Part shown: piece after piece, positions 33,852-44,264 of the stretch | How the letters are laid out: each line of letters begins with the position of its first letter | Position numbering within the stretch: the first letter of the stretch is position 1 | DNA from: Capillidium heterosporum | Lineage: Eukaryota > Entomophthoromycota > Entomophthoromycetes > Entomophthorales > Capillidiaceae | DNA: 64,000 nt | NCBI GenBank assembly: GCA_016630905.1 | Contig: WBMQ01000008.1 | Coordinates: 434,001 to 498,000 of the forward strand | Direction of reading: 5' to 3' | Position numbers and translations under genes: made by a program | Notes under the pieces: model-generated | The model's input: only the letters and a program-made list of their open reading frames with translations | Databases searched by the model: none | What the model was told of the DNA's origin: nothing

Positions 33852-35155
33852 GTTTGAACGATGCTTTTTAAGTTTTGCTTGGCGGTGTAGAGTGATTTCG
33901 AAATTATAACTAAATATTAGTATTGCTGTTATAAATTTAATATCAATATTGTATTTGTTATACATATTTGAATAAATTCTTTAAAATAAAATTTATAAGT
34001 CAGTTTTGAAATTTAGTAGCATGTCTATATGGGCTAATTTCAGATAAAGTTTCGATATGGTTTAGCAATACGGAACGGTACGGATGTAAAGTTCCTTATT
34101 ATCCCAAAATATAGTTTTATATACCTATCTTAGAGAAATAGTATTTATATTTAAAATATAATTTTAAACTACAGTGTTCCTTTGTAAAACATGTATCTGT
34201 ACAAGCTTAGGCATATAGTTATGGAATATTGATTTATAGCTAACCTTGGCAATAGTATCCTTTATTATGTAACCAATATAAATAGGAAACCTTAGTTATA
34301 CAAATGTTTTAATTTTGGCTTTCCAAAGCTTACATAGGTTTATATACATGTTGAAATAAAGATCTATTGGCATAGATATATCCTACTATATAGTTTAATA
34401 GGAACCCGGTTTAAAAGGACTACTTTCTACATTCTTAAACTATAAAAATATAGATAGACGGTTTCCACCTATATCAATAGATAGCCACGTCTAGTACATT
34501 GTCAATGCCCTGTAAACTTTAAATGAAAACACACATATGTATTTTGTAATATTGATCATTTGGCATCAATATTTAAAGCTATCTTAAAAGTGTAGAAGAT
34601 GTTGATGGTATATCTGAAATTATTATTATCTCGGCTGCAATTGTTTATTATAAAGAATTGATTGTGTTTTAGAGAGAGTACTAAAGTATATTTCGCCTGT
34701 TCAAAGAATCAATGACGAGACGTTGGTTAATGATAATGCAAATGCTCTACGATATGCTATTTGAAACCAATATATTCCATTTATAAATACAAACTGTATC
34801 TACTATTGCTTTATAAGATCTTAAAGGTATACAAAGTGTCCTTTAGTAGGACTTTACCCTGATATTTAATCCAGAAAGCTTGTCGTTGTTATACTTTTCA
34901 TTAGGAATATGAATCTCTTTATAAGCTTAACTCGGTAGTTTCATTCTTTTCCTATCTACCTTTTAGAAGTTTTTGTGATGAAACGAAATTTTTTCCAGAT
35001 TGAATGTACTAAACTTTATCTAATTTGATCTAATCTTTCTAAATTGATTTGATTGCAAAACCTACACCAATAAGAATACCTCAATCCTTCAATCCCAAAC
35101 CAAATTTCCTTCAAGTTGTAAACGACTACTATCACCAATACCAAACTTAGAAAGA
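33852..35155. other. No gene recognised
   Basis: Strongly AT-rich 1.3-kb spacer; no ORF above 60 codons. No TATA box was seen just upstream of the NDUFB9 start. Confidence 0.45.
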
Positions 35156-35559
35156 ATGGGCTACATCTTACCCACCCCCACCCACACCCAAGTTATCCAA
35201 CGGCTGTACAAGCGTAGTTTAAAACTCTCTTTAGACTGGATAGTCTTCCGTAACGAATGGAGAGTTGAAGCTTTGAAGATTAGACAAAGATTTGAAGCCA
35301 ACCGTCACGTCCATGAGCCCAAGAAGATTAGGGCTTTAATTGAAGAGACCGAGAAGGAGTTGGAAGAACGTAGTCACCCCGACCCTCATATCTGGGTAAC
35401 TGCACCTGAAGGTACCAAGTGGGAGCGCTTCGGTGTTCAGAAACCTATCGTAAGTTTTTTACAATTATATAAAAGATTTTGGTTTGTTGTTATAGTGCAT
35501 GTGCTTACTAACTTTTTTGTGTTTGTCTTTAGTTCTTCAAATCTACCCTCAAGGAATAA
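35156..35559 (+). CDS. NDUFB9: NADH dehydrogenase (complex I) B22/NDUFB9 subunit, LYR family
   Basis: Two exons (35156-35449, 35533-35559) give 106 residues. Near the N-terminus L-Y-K-R-S-L-K is the LYR-family motif (here L-Y-K), followed by the D-W-x-V-F-R-N-E-W and R-F-E-A-N-R-H-V pattern typical of NDUFB9. LYR proteins bind mitochondrial acyl carrier protein; this one is an accessory subunit in the distal membrane arm of complex I. The last exon has only 27 nt (F-F-K-S-T-L-K-E, stop). The unspliced ORF running to 35659 is the intron read through. Its presence shows the organism keeps complex I, unlike budding yeasts of the Saccharomyces type and microsporidia. Confidence 0.88.
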
Positions 35560-35927
35560 ATCGGAAATTAGTGATAAATTTAAGTTTACTTTGATGTCTC
35601 CAAGTAAGTTCTATGAGAAAATTATAAAATTTTTATTGAATTTGGACATTAAGTATTGAGATGAAAATTCTAATTTCTAAGACCAACTTGTCTATTTGTA
35701 TTTTAGACCTTTTAGACCATTTTCAACTAATTATATTCATTATTTAATAAGCTATCCAAGCCTCCTCTTTAACTTTAAATGCTTTAATAAATACATCCCT
35801 TTACCTTTACATATTTAAGATCTCTGCAAAAATTTACTTCAATCCTAAATATAAATGTATTTTTTCAATGCAGCCATATAAAATTTACAAAAATGCTTTA
35901 TTTCAAAGATGTACTCCAAATTCAAAA
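35560..35927. other. Convergent 3' spacer between NDUFB9 and DNA2
   Basis: Short AT-rich region holding the 3' ends of two converging genes; nothing else seen. Confidence 0.5.
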
Positions 35928-38900
35928 CTAAGTTTCCAACTTGGGATGGGCGATCAAAGCCGTATCTTGCAACTCAAAGATCTAAATTTATAAAGTTAGC
36001 TTAATTCAGCTAGGTAGTATATAAAAATAACCTACCCAGTTACGGTGTTTAGCCAACGTGACGAAGGACTCCAAAACGGCGCTTCCACCTCCACTTCCCA
36101 CCGTACGTACAGAACCAATGACAATAAGTTTGGTCCGTGCTCGTGTGAAAGCCACGTTGATTCTACGCCAATCTTTGAGGAGTTCTCCAACCTATTCAAT
36201 TTAAAACAACAGCGTTAGATATCTTTGTCATACCAAAAAACTTACGTTACACCTGCGATTACTTCGGACCAAGCTGATCAAGATAATATCCTTATCCCTA
36301 CCTTGGCTCCTATCAATTGTAAGCACTTCGACTCTGCCCAACTCCTTGTCGAGCGCCTGCTTCATCCTATGTAGCTGGTTGCGGTAGGGGAGAGATAACG
36401 GCCATGCGATCCTCACTGACACCCGATTTCTTAAAAGCCAGCAGCAGCTGCCGCACCAACTTGATCTCGACCAAGTTGTACAAGTTAGTGCCCTCTCGCT
36501 TCTCCTTACCTTTGATGCCATCGGTATCAAACAAAACGACGCTGTGGTTGGGATCCAGCCCGTACTGCAACCAGCACTGGTCGATCTCCGTACATAGGGA
36601 ATTTGTGCCACTATCGTGAAGTTCTTTGAGCATAGAAGGTAGGGGAAGGCTCAGGCGATTGATGGCAACCTGGTGAGTACCACAACGTAATGCTCCCTGG
36701 TACACGAGTTCGTTGGCGACGTCAGTGATGTCTTGATTCATGCGGTACTGTGTTCGCAACGTCGCAATAGCTCTCGGGTGCTGTTGACTCAATCTCTGAA
36801 ACAGACTGGTAGCCAACAACGACTTTCGCGCGTTGGAGCCTCGTATCAGAGGGGGAAGTTGGTAGTGATCGCCAACTAGTACAAATCTGGCAGCTAATTT
36901 CAAAGGACCTATGCATATCGGCAGAGTGATTTGACTAGCTTCAGTCGACAATGCAGTAGTCGAAGGGATCCAATGTCACCTTATCAGGGATGGAAGAGGG
37001 GGTGGCTGATAGATAGAGCGGTGGTAGCTACTATGGTCGTAGTCTTGAAAAGTTGATCCAAACCTCGAGCGGTTGGTCTGCCTTGAAAGTAACTCTCCGT
37101 TAAGAACTTGTGGACATCATGGTGCACTTTAGCCTTGTTTCCCAGCCGGACAATGGAGGTCACCCCCAAGCTATCTAACTTCCTTAGGATAGTGTCTACA
37201 GCCGAGTGGGTATGGGAAGTAATTAAAATGCGGTTGGCTTTGTTGAAGGTCAGAGCTTTGACTAAATTGGCAATCAAAGTGGTCTTCCCAGTACCAGGCA
37301 TCCCTAGGATTAATGCGTAGTCTCGTGCAGTACGAACTTTCTGTATAGCAGCCTGCTGATCCTCGTTCAGAAGGCTTAAAAGCTGATCGACCTCATGGGG
37401 AAGTTGCTTACCAGTAGGTGCCGGCTTGAAGATAGGGGGTACCAGGTCAACTACCAAGGATCGCAGCCTGGCTGGTGGACCTGTGGTTGCTGCCAACATC
37501 TCGATCAAATTGGCTCGAACCTGCATATTGGTACCGCTAAACTCGGTGAAGTCTAACCGGTACAAGTTGGTATCGTTGAAGCTCTTAGATTGGTTATTTT
37601 TGGCTAAATCGAAAGTCTGAAGTTGGGGGTAGGCTTGGTCGAAATGCTGGTATCGATCCCTATGAAAATCCTTGGACTTTTGAAAGGTGCCAGTAAAGGG
37701 TTGGTCCATACGTAGGTCGATGTAGTTGTCCTTGAGGTCGATAATGGTGGCGTAAGAGAGAGTGATGTGCTGAGTCGGTTTATCGCGGTTATCGGTCGAC
37801 ACTATAACAACATCCCCTATATTGAACGAGCTTTTGGTCAGTGGGGAAGGGTTTTGTACAAAAGCTTGCATGAACCTGTAAGTGCGTATCGAAGCCCTCA
37901 GATCCTTCTTAACTAGATCTTCAATATCAGTTGCCCCACTGTTACAACTCACCATCTTCGATCTATTGTCGGTGGTAAGGTGCACCTCTTCGATACACTT
38001 TAGGCCTAGTAGAGTGGCAGCGGACCCACTGGATGACTGATTGGATTCCCAGATTAAAGTTGGAACTTCCTCGTCTTCCACCTCTTCTAAAGTTATAGCT
38101 TCCTCCATAGCTCTAAAAAAGTTCAAGTGGCGTTCTGTGAGATGAACCGTATTCTTCTCGAATAAATCAGGGATGCCGCTCGTAATTGAATTTCCATTCT
38201 CAAAGGTTTTGTGATACAACGTACAAGCTTTCAAGGTGGCACAGTAGCTGCAGGTGGTAGGGTTTTTCAGCATCTCGGGGAGTTTCAGCTGAGTACTGTC
38301 GTCGTCATTGGGAACCATAAAGGTGGTCAACAAATTGCGTGCTATTATTAAACTGACCAGCTCATCACGCTTTGGTACTACTTGGACCATCATGTTGCCG
38401 TCCAATTCACCTTGGATGTAGAACAGCCAACCCGATTTGATGTCAGTCTCGTACCGTTCCTCCATCATTAGTAAGTAGAGTAAAGTTTGGGCCTTGTGAT
38501 AAATACTCTGGTCCGGTTTCCCCGATTTGAACTCTAAAGGTACTAGCAATGTATATTCCATATCGGCATCCTTCCTTTCAATAACTTCTAGCACAGCATC
38601 AATCTGACCTTTCAGACCAAACATTGGTGACCATATTGTCTCTTCGATTTTAAACAGTTTGTTGATACTTACATTGGGTTTGGGGTCGGTGGTCGGTTTC
38701 CCTACGTACTTTTTGGACCAAAGCTGTAGCGGTTGGATACCCTGACGCATAAACTGCATAGCCGACAGGTCAGTCTCCTGGCATCCATACAGAAGCTCAT
38801 AATTCTTCTTTATGATCTGCTCGGCTGCCTTCTCCACGTATGTAGTATCGAACCGATTGGTGGCTAAACACAGCTGCATCAGTTCGTGCAGCATGATCCC

Positions 38901-40506
38901 AAACACCATTATTTTGGAATCGTTACCTGGGGCTCCTCGTACCTTCTGCTTTAAAATGGATCTCCGCAAGCAGTTGAAGCTATCGGCAAGAGTAGTTGTA
39001 GGTAATAACATATCGGGGTTCAAAATAAGGTACCCTTTACTTTTGTCGATTACAAAGGTTCGCCGATCCCAATCCAACTCCCCAACCAGATGGACAATGT
39101 TGCCTACCTGGACTGGGGAATCCACCCAGTCATCCAATAAGGAGGCAGTAAACTGTAAGTTGGCGAACAAATCGAAAAGGATGAGAAATTTAAGCTTGAC
39201 ATTATCAGCCGTATACTGGTGCTTCACCTCGGTCACCAAGTAGCGGTAGTACTTCTTGGGACGTCGGTCGAATTGGTTTAAAGAGAACTGCTCCTCGTTG
39301 GCGGCGTATCGTTTGAAGGGATTTATGGAAGCCATATCATCGACTGATAGATTTTGGTTTGAAACTTCCGACTCCTTTGAGTCAGAGCTGAACGAATCAC
39401 TGTAATCGGAGACCACTTTGAATGGACGAGTTAATTTTGTAGGCTACAATAAAGTTCACTTACAGTTGATGACTTCGTCTTCATTCGCGACAGTAGGGAG
39501 GGGTGGTGATGGTAGAGTAGTACTAACATTGACAATTTCACAATCAGAATCCTCGAACATGGCTTCAAAGTCATAATCCTCACTAATTTCATCTTCCAAA
39601 GGGGATTCTACTTTTACAATCAACTTCTCCTCGTCAGATTCCATTTTAAAGGAAAGAGAACTGTCATATCTGTCTAGAAGATAGAATTTAGAATATTTAA
39701 ATGAATGTGTTTACCTAAGCCTTGGTCATCTTTTAAGGTAGAAGCATTTAGCAGCGGTAAATTTGGAGTGCTTTTTGAAAAGGAAATTGGTTGATTCTCT
39801 TTTTTAATTTCTTCCTTCATTAGTACAATCCCATCTTCCTCATCAGAAAGTACTTTGAAGGAGAACGAGCTGTTACTCATATCTTGAAAATAAAAATTAA
39901 AGAGTTTAGCTAAGAATTGAATTACCTAAATCTTGGAAGCTTTTATCCTTTCTCTCTCTATCTTTGAAAAGTGTCGAACCATCCGATAATGTTTGTTTTG
40001 TACTAATTATTGGAACAGGAGTTGTTGGTTGGGTTTCTGATAAACTTGTAGTGGTATTCGAACTTTGCAGATAGGATTGGGAGTAAGCTCGAGTCTTTAT
40101 ATCTAGCCTTTGCTCATCGGCCTCTGGAGACTGATGTCTCTCTACACTTTCCAAGGTTGAAAGATTGGGTTTTCCACTTGATTGAGTAGAAATTTGGAAT
40201 TGGGATTGAGAGTAGGCCCTAGTCTTTACAAATCGAAAATTAAATTAAAATGGATTTGGAAAGCAAATGATAAATAAGGTATAGAATTACATATAAAAAC
40301 CAATTTATTTTAATAAAATTTACTTTTAGTATCGGAACCTTAGCGGAGCTATCTACACTTTGGCTAAAATTACTTACTTTACTACCTCTCTCTCTTGAAT
40401 GCAAGCCTTTTTCAATACCTTCATTCTCATTTAAAAATTCACTTTTAATTTGGTCGTATATTTCTTTAGATATAACTTTTCGTTTGTTGGATTCCTTTCT
40501 TTCCAT
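35928..40506 (-). CDS. DNA2: DNA2 nuclease-helicase, with three 1-nt frame disruptions
   Basis: Seven exons (40506-40324, 40223-39926, 39882-39715, 39673-39464, 39415-36246, 36191-36036, 35981-35928), about 1411 residues if three extra bases are ignored. Residues 1-330 are a disordered Ser/Glu-rich N-terminus. The RecB-type nuclease has the Fe-S cysteines (about 435 and 675, 678, 684), metal-binding Asp559 and the E-F-K-S-G-K motif (581-586). The SF1 helicase has Walker [10 protein letters not shown] near 991-999, [16 protein letters not shown], and Q-G-R-D-K-D. DNA2 trims Okazaki flaps and resects double-strand breaks. Frame is broken near 36986, exactly within V-D-E-A-S at 36943, and in the C run at 36387-36390. 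Each needs one base skipped, and after all three the frame again fits the last exons. Confidence 0.9.
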
Positions 40507-40969
40507 AGTTGAAGTGTTGAATTGAGCTTATCTAAATGTTTTTTATCGATTAGCTTCTTATGTTTGAAATTGAAAGCTTGAAATATTAAAATTTTGGAGT
40601 TCTTGAAGCTGATGTAAGTTGAAACTTACATCATACTTGTTAGAATAGATTTGTAGGAAAACTCAAGTATTCAAACACCTGCAAATTTTATAATAAACCA
40701 ATTTAAAGTTTAATATAAAATCATGCTTCAATAACTTTCGACAGAACAATCAAGCTTATCTAACTCAACCAAGTTAAGTTTAATGAATGTATATCCAACC
40801 GTTAAAATACTTTTGCCAAGTACAAAGCTTCATTTGCCGAGACAATTGTATAGGCTCTGGGATGAAATAGCAATTCACCGAAATGAAAATTTACCAAATC
40901 TTCATCTCAACGCCGATGTTCATTATTCTAAGACCTACATACCAGCTACATTTACAAGCACCCCATCCA
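40507..40969. other. Divergent promoter region
   Basis: Between DNA2 (minus) and the Cys-rich gene (plus). The 63-codon ORF at 40783-40974 overlaps the TATA box of the next gene and has no family features. A short inverted pair around 40608-40630 (TGATGTAAGTTGAAACTTACATCA) forms a perfect hairpin with a short loop; it might be a factor-binding palindrome. Confidence 0.4.
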
Positions 40970-40977
40970 TATAAAAT
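40970..40977 (+). promoter_or_regulatory. TATA box of the Cys-rich secreted gene
   Basis: TATAAAAT, 73 nt upstream of the ATG at 41043. Confidence 0.55.
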
Positions 40978-41042
40978 AACTTCCTATCTCAAAACTCACC
41001 TACAACTTTAACTTCAACTCACAACACTTGCAGCTCAAAAAT

Positions 41043-41443
41043 ATGCTACTCCAAACCATTTTAATACTAATCCTTACTACCCTTTCCAACTATTATCCAA
41101 CTTTACTCCTGGCATATATCAACATATCACCAAATGTCCTAACCTAGAACTCGATAGCTGCTCTATATTAGAAGATTTACACTACAAGCCTGTTGGTAAA
41201 CGATGTTATTTTGACTCTTCCAACCCAGATGCCTGTCCCAGGTGCTGGGCATTCCGTAACAACAAATGGGTATGTTACAAGCAAGTGAAAGTATATAATG
41301 GGATCAATGTCAGTAACTCCTGTCTACATCTCGACACTATAGATGTTACAAAATTCAATAGGTACTGTAAGCCGTTGGATAAAGAAAGTGATGGCAACGA
41401 CAATGGCAATTTAGATATAGGAATTATAGACATAAAAAGCTAA
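41043..41443 (+). CDS. Secreted cysteine-rich protein, frame-disrupted
   Basis: The frame from ATG 41043 encodes a hydrophobic signal peptide of about 18 residues and soon stops. From about 41112 a second frame runs about 110 codons to TAA 41441-41443, with eight cysteines including C-P-R-C-W and W-V-C-Y, an acidic Asp/Asn-rich tail and no Met of its own. The two frames join if one base is added (or two removed) between about 41095 and 41112. The TATA box, signal peptide, even Cys count and AATAAA just at the stop support one gene. No splice pair that would join them was found. Function unknown; in style it resembles the 14-Cys secreted protein at 5.5 kb, without obvious homology. Confidence 0.55.
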
Positions 41444-41483
41444 TAAAAATTAATGTTTTATAAAGTTTTATTTATATTCCTAT

Positions 41484-44264
41484 TCATCCCAACTTTACAT
41501 TTCGAACCACCTGTAAAATTCCCTTTTCCGACTTTAGTGCAAACCATTTAGGTAGCTTACTGTTCTTACTTTCCTCAACCAACTTTTTGAAGGTAGGTAC
41601 GTTCTTATCAAAATCATCTATTAGAGCTCGAACTTGAATATCCAATTTGGTAAAGTCAGCATCTCTACCCCTATTATCTACAATGAATTCAATAGTCGTC
41701 TTACTACCCTGTAAACTGCTCCTGTTTATCGATAGTACCAGCTGCTTCGTATTTAGAATCGTAGAGTTGGTAACTAAGTTGAGGGAGCTATCTTTGAGTA
41801 CTATCGAAGGGTTGTAAACCAAATTGTTGAAAGGAGGGCTAAAAACTAGTTGATAGGATTTACTACTCTGCACCTCGACTTCCAACTTGTAAGCTATTCC
41901 ATTATCGAGTTGACTTTTGGATTTAATATCGACTTTGATCAACTGATCGATGGGGCTATCGAATTTAGGTAAAAGTACATCATCGATACGGATGGTGTCT
42001 CTATCTATATTATAGCTGAAGTTTTTGTTGTTGGATATCAAGGTGTAAATACTGTCAGCAACCTCTTTATGCCTTATCTTGGTTTCCAATTCGATGTAAT
42101 TGGCATTGGTATCTAAGTTGTAGATGTGGCTGAACTTTACAGGGATGGGGTGCTGGTCACTAATAGGCGATAATGTCAATGAACTTGCTAGCAGCCCAGC
42201 TGATATCAAAGCAATTGCTGGCACTGTAAACTTGTAGTACTTGATACCTATCGATAAGTAAGGTAAAGTAGGTAGGACGGAAGTGAAGGCCAAAATTCCA
42301 AAGAGTAGGTAAGGTATGAAAATTTCATCAACTTCAAAGATAGTATCGGCGTACCCATCCACTACCATATCAACTAAATCACCGATGACTAATAAAGGTA
42401 AGACTAATACGAGGATGTTTACGACGACGGCAACTGTAAAGCCAACCTTGACCAACTTGGTATTGTTCGTCAACATGAGGTGGTAAGGTAGAAAAGTCAA
42501 ACTCAATATCAAGACAAAGGTAGGCAGGGAAAACCATAGGATGTAGTATAGATTACCCAAGTTGAAGTGACTGATGGCAGCGTTTGCAGTTATGATGAGG
42601 ATCCAAAGGATACTGGTACCGTAAGCAGAATCGTAGAAACGAACCAAAGGGTCCAAATTCAAACCTTGGACTCTGTTAAACTGCTTGCGGTAGTAAATAA
42701 AGTCAGCCAGCATATAGATCGCAACAGTCAAACATACAGATGTGAGATAGACTAGGTAGGGTAGTTTGAGCAGAATAATTGGGTTGACTTTACCAACTAA
42801 TATAACTAAACCACATACGAATCCAACACCAAACAAATAAAAGAGAATAACGAAGCTGAAGCTACTTAGAATGTTCAAAATACTGTTCTTTAGGACGTGC
42901 GGGTTTGATTTGTAGTTACACTTACGCTGGACGACAAAGTAAGCAAACAAGGTAGCTGAACTCAAGATGGCTAATCCAGCCAATAAGTTGCGGTCGAGCT
43001 GCTTGGCATAGCTGATGATGGAACTGTCATTGATGTTAAAGTAGATATTGGAATCCGAGGTCTCAATATTGCTATCTAGATCTACGAGTACACCTTTGGA
43101 ATCGAAGAGTAGGGGCTCCAAAACATCCAACATTTGCTCTCGCATATGTTCGACACTGCTTAGGTGGATCTCGTCGAACTTATCGTTAAGTGTGTTGATC
43201 TTGGATCTACTTTTGAAAAAGCTTAGATCTAAACCCACCTTTGTACCACCCTTGTTGAAGTTGTTGAAGCTGGAAGTAAAATTGATGAAATTCATATTGA
43301 AAAGCTTGTTATTAAAGTTGTTGATGTTGGGATGCTTTAGGTTACGCATCAAGTTGGGCCACAGCTGGTCGTGCTGCGAAATCTGGCGTATGATAGATTT
43401 CCCGTTGCTGCCGTCACCCTCCATACTTAAGAAAAACTGGACATCCTTGAACCACTTATGTTGGAGGAATCGTAAACTTGAAGAACTGCCTATATGTTCG
43501 GTACCTAAGAATACAAAAACTACCGAGTGATTGAGGGATTGTAAGCTCAAACTGCGTAGTAACTCTAGCATCAAGGAGATTGGGATACTGGAATCACTAC
43601 CACCAAAGTTGGTCAAGTTAGAGTCATAGTTGGATGCTACCAGGACGCTTTTGGAACTTTTACCAGTTATTCGAACTACTATGTTCTTGCCTTCTACCAA
43701 GTAAGCTACGTTGCTCCCTTCATCCAACTTATTGAAGTTGGTAGTGAACTTGTCAATATCGATCTCTAACTTATCGTTCAAATTGTTTTTAACCAAGTTG
43801 ATAAAGGTTTCTATATAGCCTTCTACTATTGAATAGTAATTAGAGTTGATGGGGTGCGGATACCGAGTGAGGAAATCGAGGTGCTTGATTGCATTATCGG
43901 TTGAAAAGTCTTTGTTGGTAGGTATATCCTTGAAAATGCTGATGTTCAAATCTTCCAGTTTAGTATCAATAGCAACATTTTTAAAGTTGGATGGAGTAGA
44001 TATGGGATTCTCCTTTAACTTGGATAACTGGGGGCTTACAAATACACAGGCTACATACAATATTGTGAGAACAAGATATACGGTTACAACCTTGTACCAT
44101 TGTAGATTGATGTGTCGGGTTGGGATAGGTGGTGGTATTGGGACACTGTTTTCTGAATCGTGGACTACAGTGTACTTGTAAGGGTTGGGTGGTGGTTCTG
44201 AGGGACTAAGTAGTTCGATCTCGTAGTTGTTAAAGTCACTATTTTTGTCCCTGGAATTTATCAT
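41484..44264 (-). CDS. M28-family vacuolar membrane protease homologue, probably inactive
   Basis: Intronless, 926 residues. A short cytosolic tail and a membrane segment (57-77) precede an M28 peptidase-like lumenal domain (about 115-390), then some eight or nine membrane segments (about 425-690) and a lumenal C-terminal domain. That is the architecture of yeast Pff1 and ER Fxna/ERMP1. Against the family, the first zinc His (H-Y-D-S) is Asn212, the bridging Asp is kept (Asp224), the E-E pair is Glu256-His257, N-L-E is S-M-E (Glu282 kept), and the last His (Y-H-T) is Asn357. Three of five metal ligands differ, so zinc binding and catalysis are doubtful. The long open frame argues that the protein itself is still under selection. 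A TA-rich run at about 44312-44330 may be the promoter. Confidence 0.88.
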   Translation of the reverse strand: MINSRDKNSDFNNYEIELLSPSEPPPNPYKYTVVHDSENSVPIPPPIPTRHINLQWYKVVTVYLVLTILYVACVFVSPQLSKLKENPISTPSNFKNVAIDTKLEDLNISIFKDIPTNKDFSTDNAIKHLDFLTRYPHPINSNYYSIVEGYIETFINLVKNNLNDKLEIDIDKFTTNFNKLDEGSNVAYLVEGKNIVVRITGKSSKSVLVASNYDSNLTNFGGSDSSIPISLMLELLRSLSLQSLNHSVVFVFLGTEHIGSSSSLRFLQHKWFKDVQFFLSMEGDGSNGKSIIRQISQHDQLWPNLMRNLKHPNINNFNNKLFNMNFINFTSSFNNFNKGGTKVGLDLSFFKSRSKINTLNDKFDEIHLSSVEHMREQMLDVLEPLLFDSKGVLVDLDSNIETSDSNIYFNINDSSIISYAKQLDRNLLAGLAILSSATLFAYFVVQRKCNYKSNPHVLKNSILNILSSFSFVILFYLFGVGFVCGLVILVGKVNPIILLKLPYLVYLTSVCLTVAIYMLADFIYYRKQFNRVQGLNLDPLVRFYDSAYGTSILWILIITANAAISHFNLGNLYYILWFSLPTFVLILSLTFLPYHLMLTNNTKLVKVGFTVAVVVNILVLVLPLLVIGDLVDMVVDGYADTIFEVDEIFIPYLLFGILAFTSVLPTLPYLSIGIKYYKFTVPAIALISAGLLASSLTLSPISDQHPIPVKFSHIYNLDTNANYIELETKIRHKEVADSIYTLISNNKNFSYNIDRDTIRIDDVLLPKFDSPIDQLIKVDIKSKSQLDNGIAYKLEVEVQSSKSYQLVFSPPFNNLVYNPSIVLKDSSLNLVTNSTILNTKQLVLSINRSSLQGSKTTIEFIVDNRGRDADFTKLDIQVRALIDDFDKNVPTFKKLVEESKNSKLPKWFALKSEKGILQVVRNVKLG

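Noticed and set aside
35450-35659. Long C-terminal extension of NDUFB9 in the unspliced ORF
   Set aside because: It is a GTAAGT...AG intron; splicing gives a normal short C-terminus.
40783-40974. 63-codon ORF between DNA2 and the Cys-rich gene
   Set aside because: It overlaps the TATA box of the next gene and has no recognisable features.
42567-44181. Plus-strand ORFs over the M28 protease homologue (42567-42755, 43048-43530, 43846-44181)
   Set aside because: They are antisense shadows of a 926-codon gene with clear domain structure.
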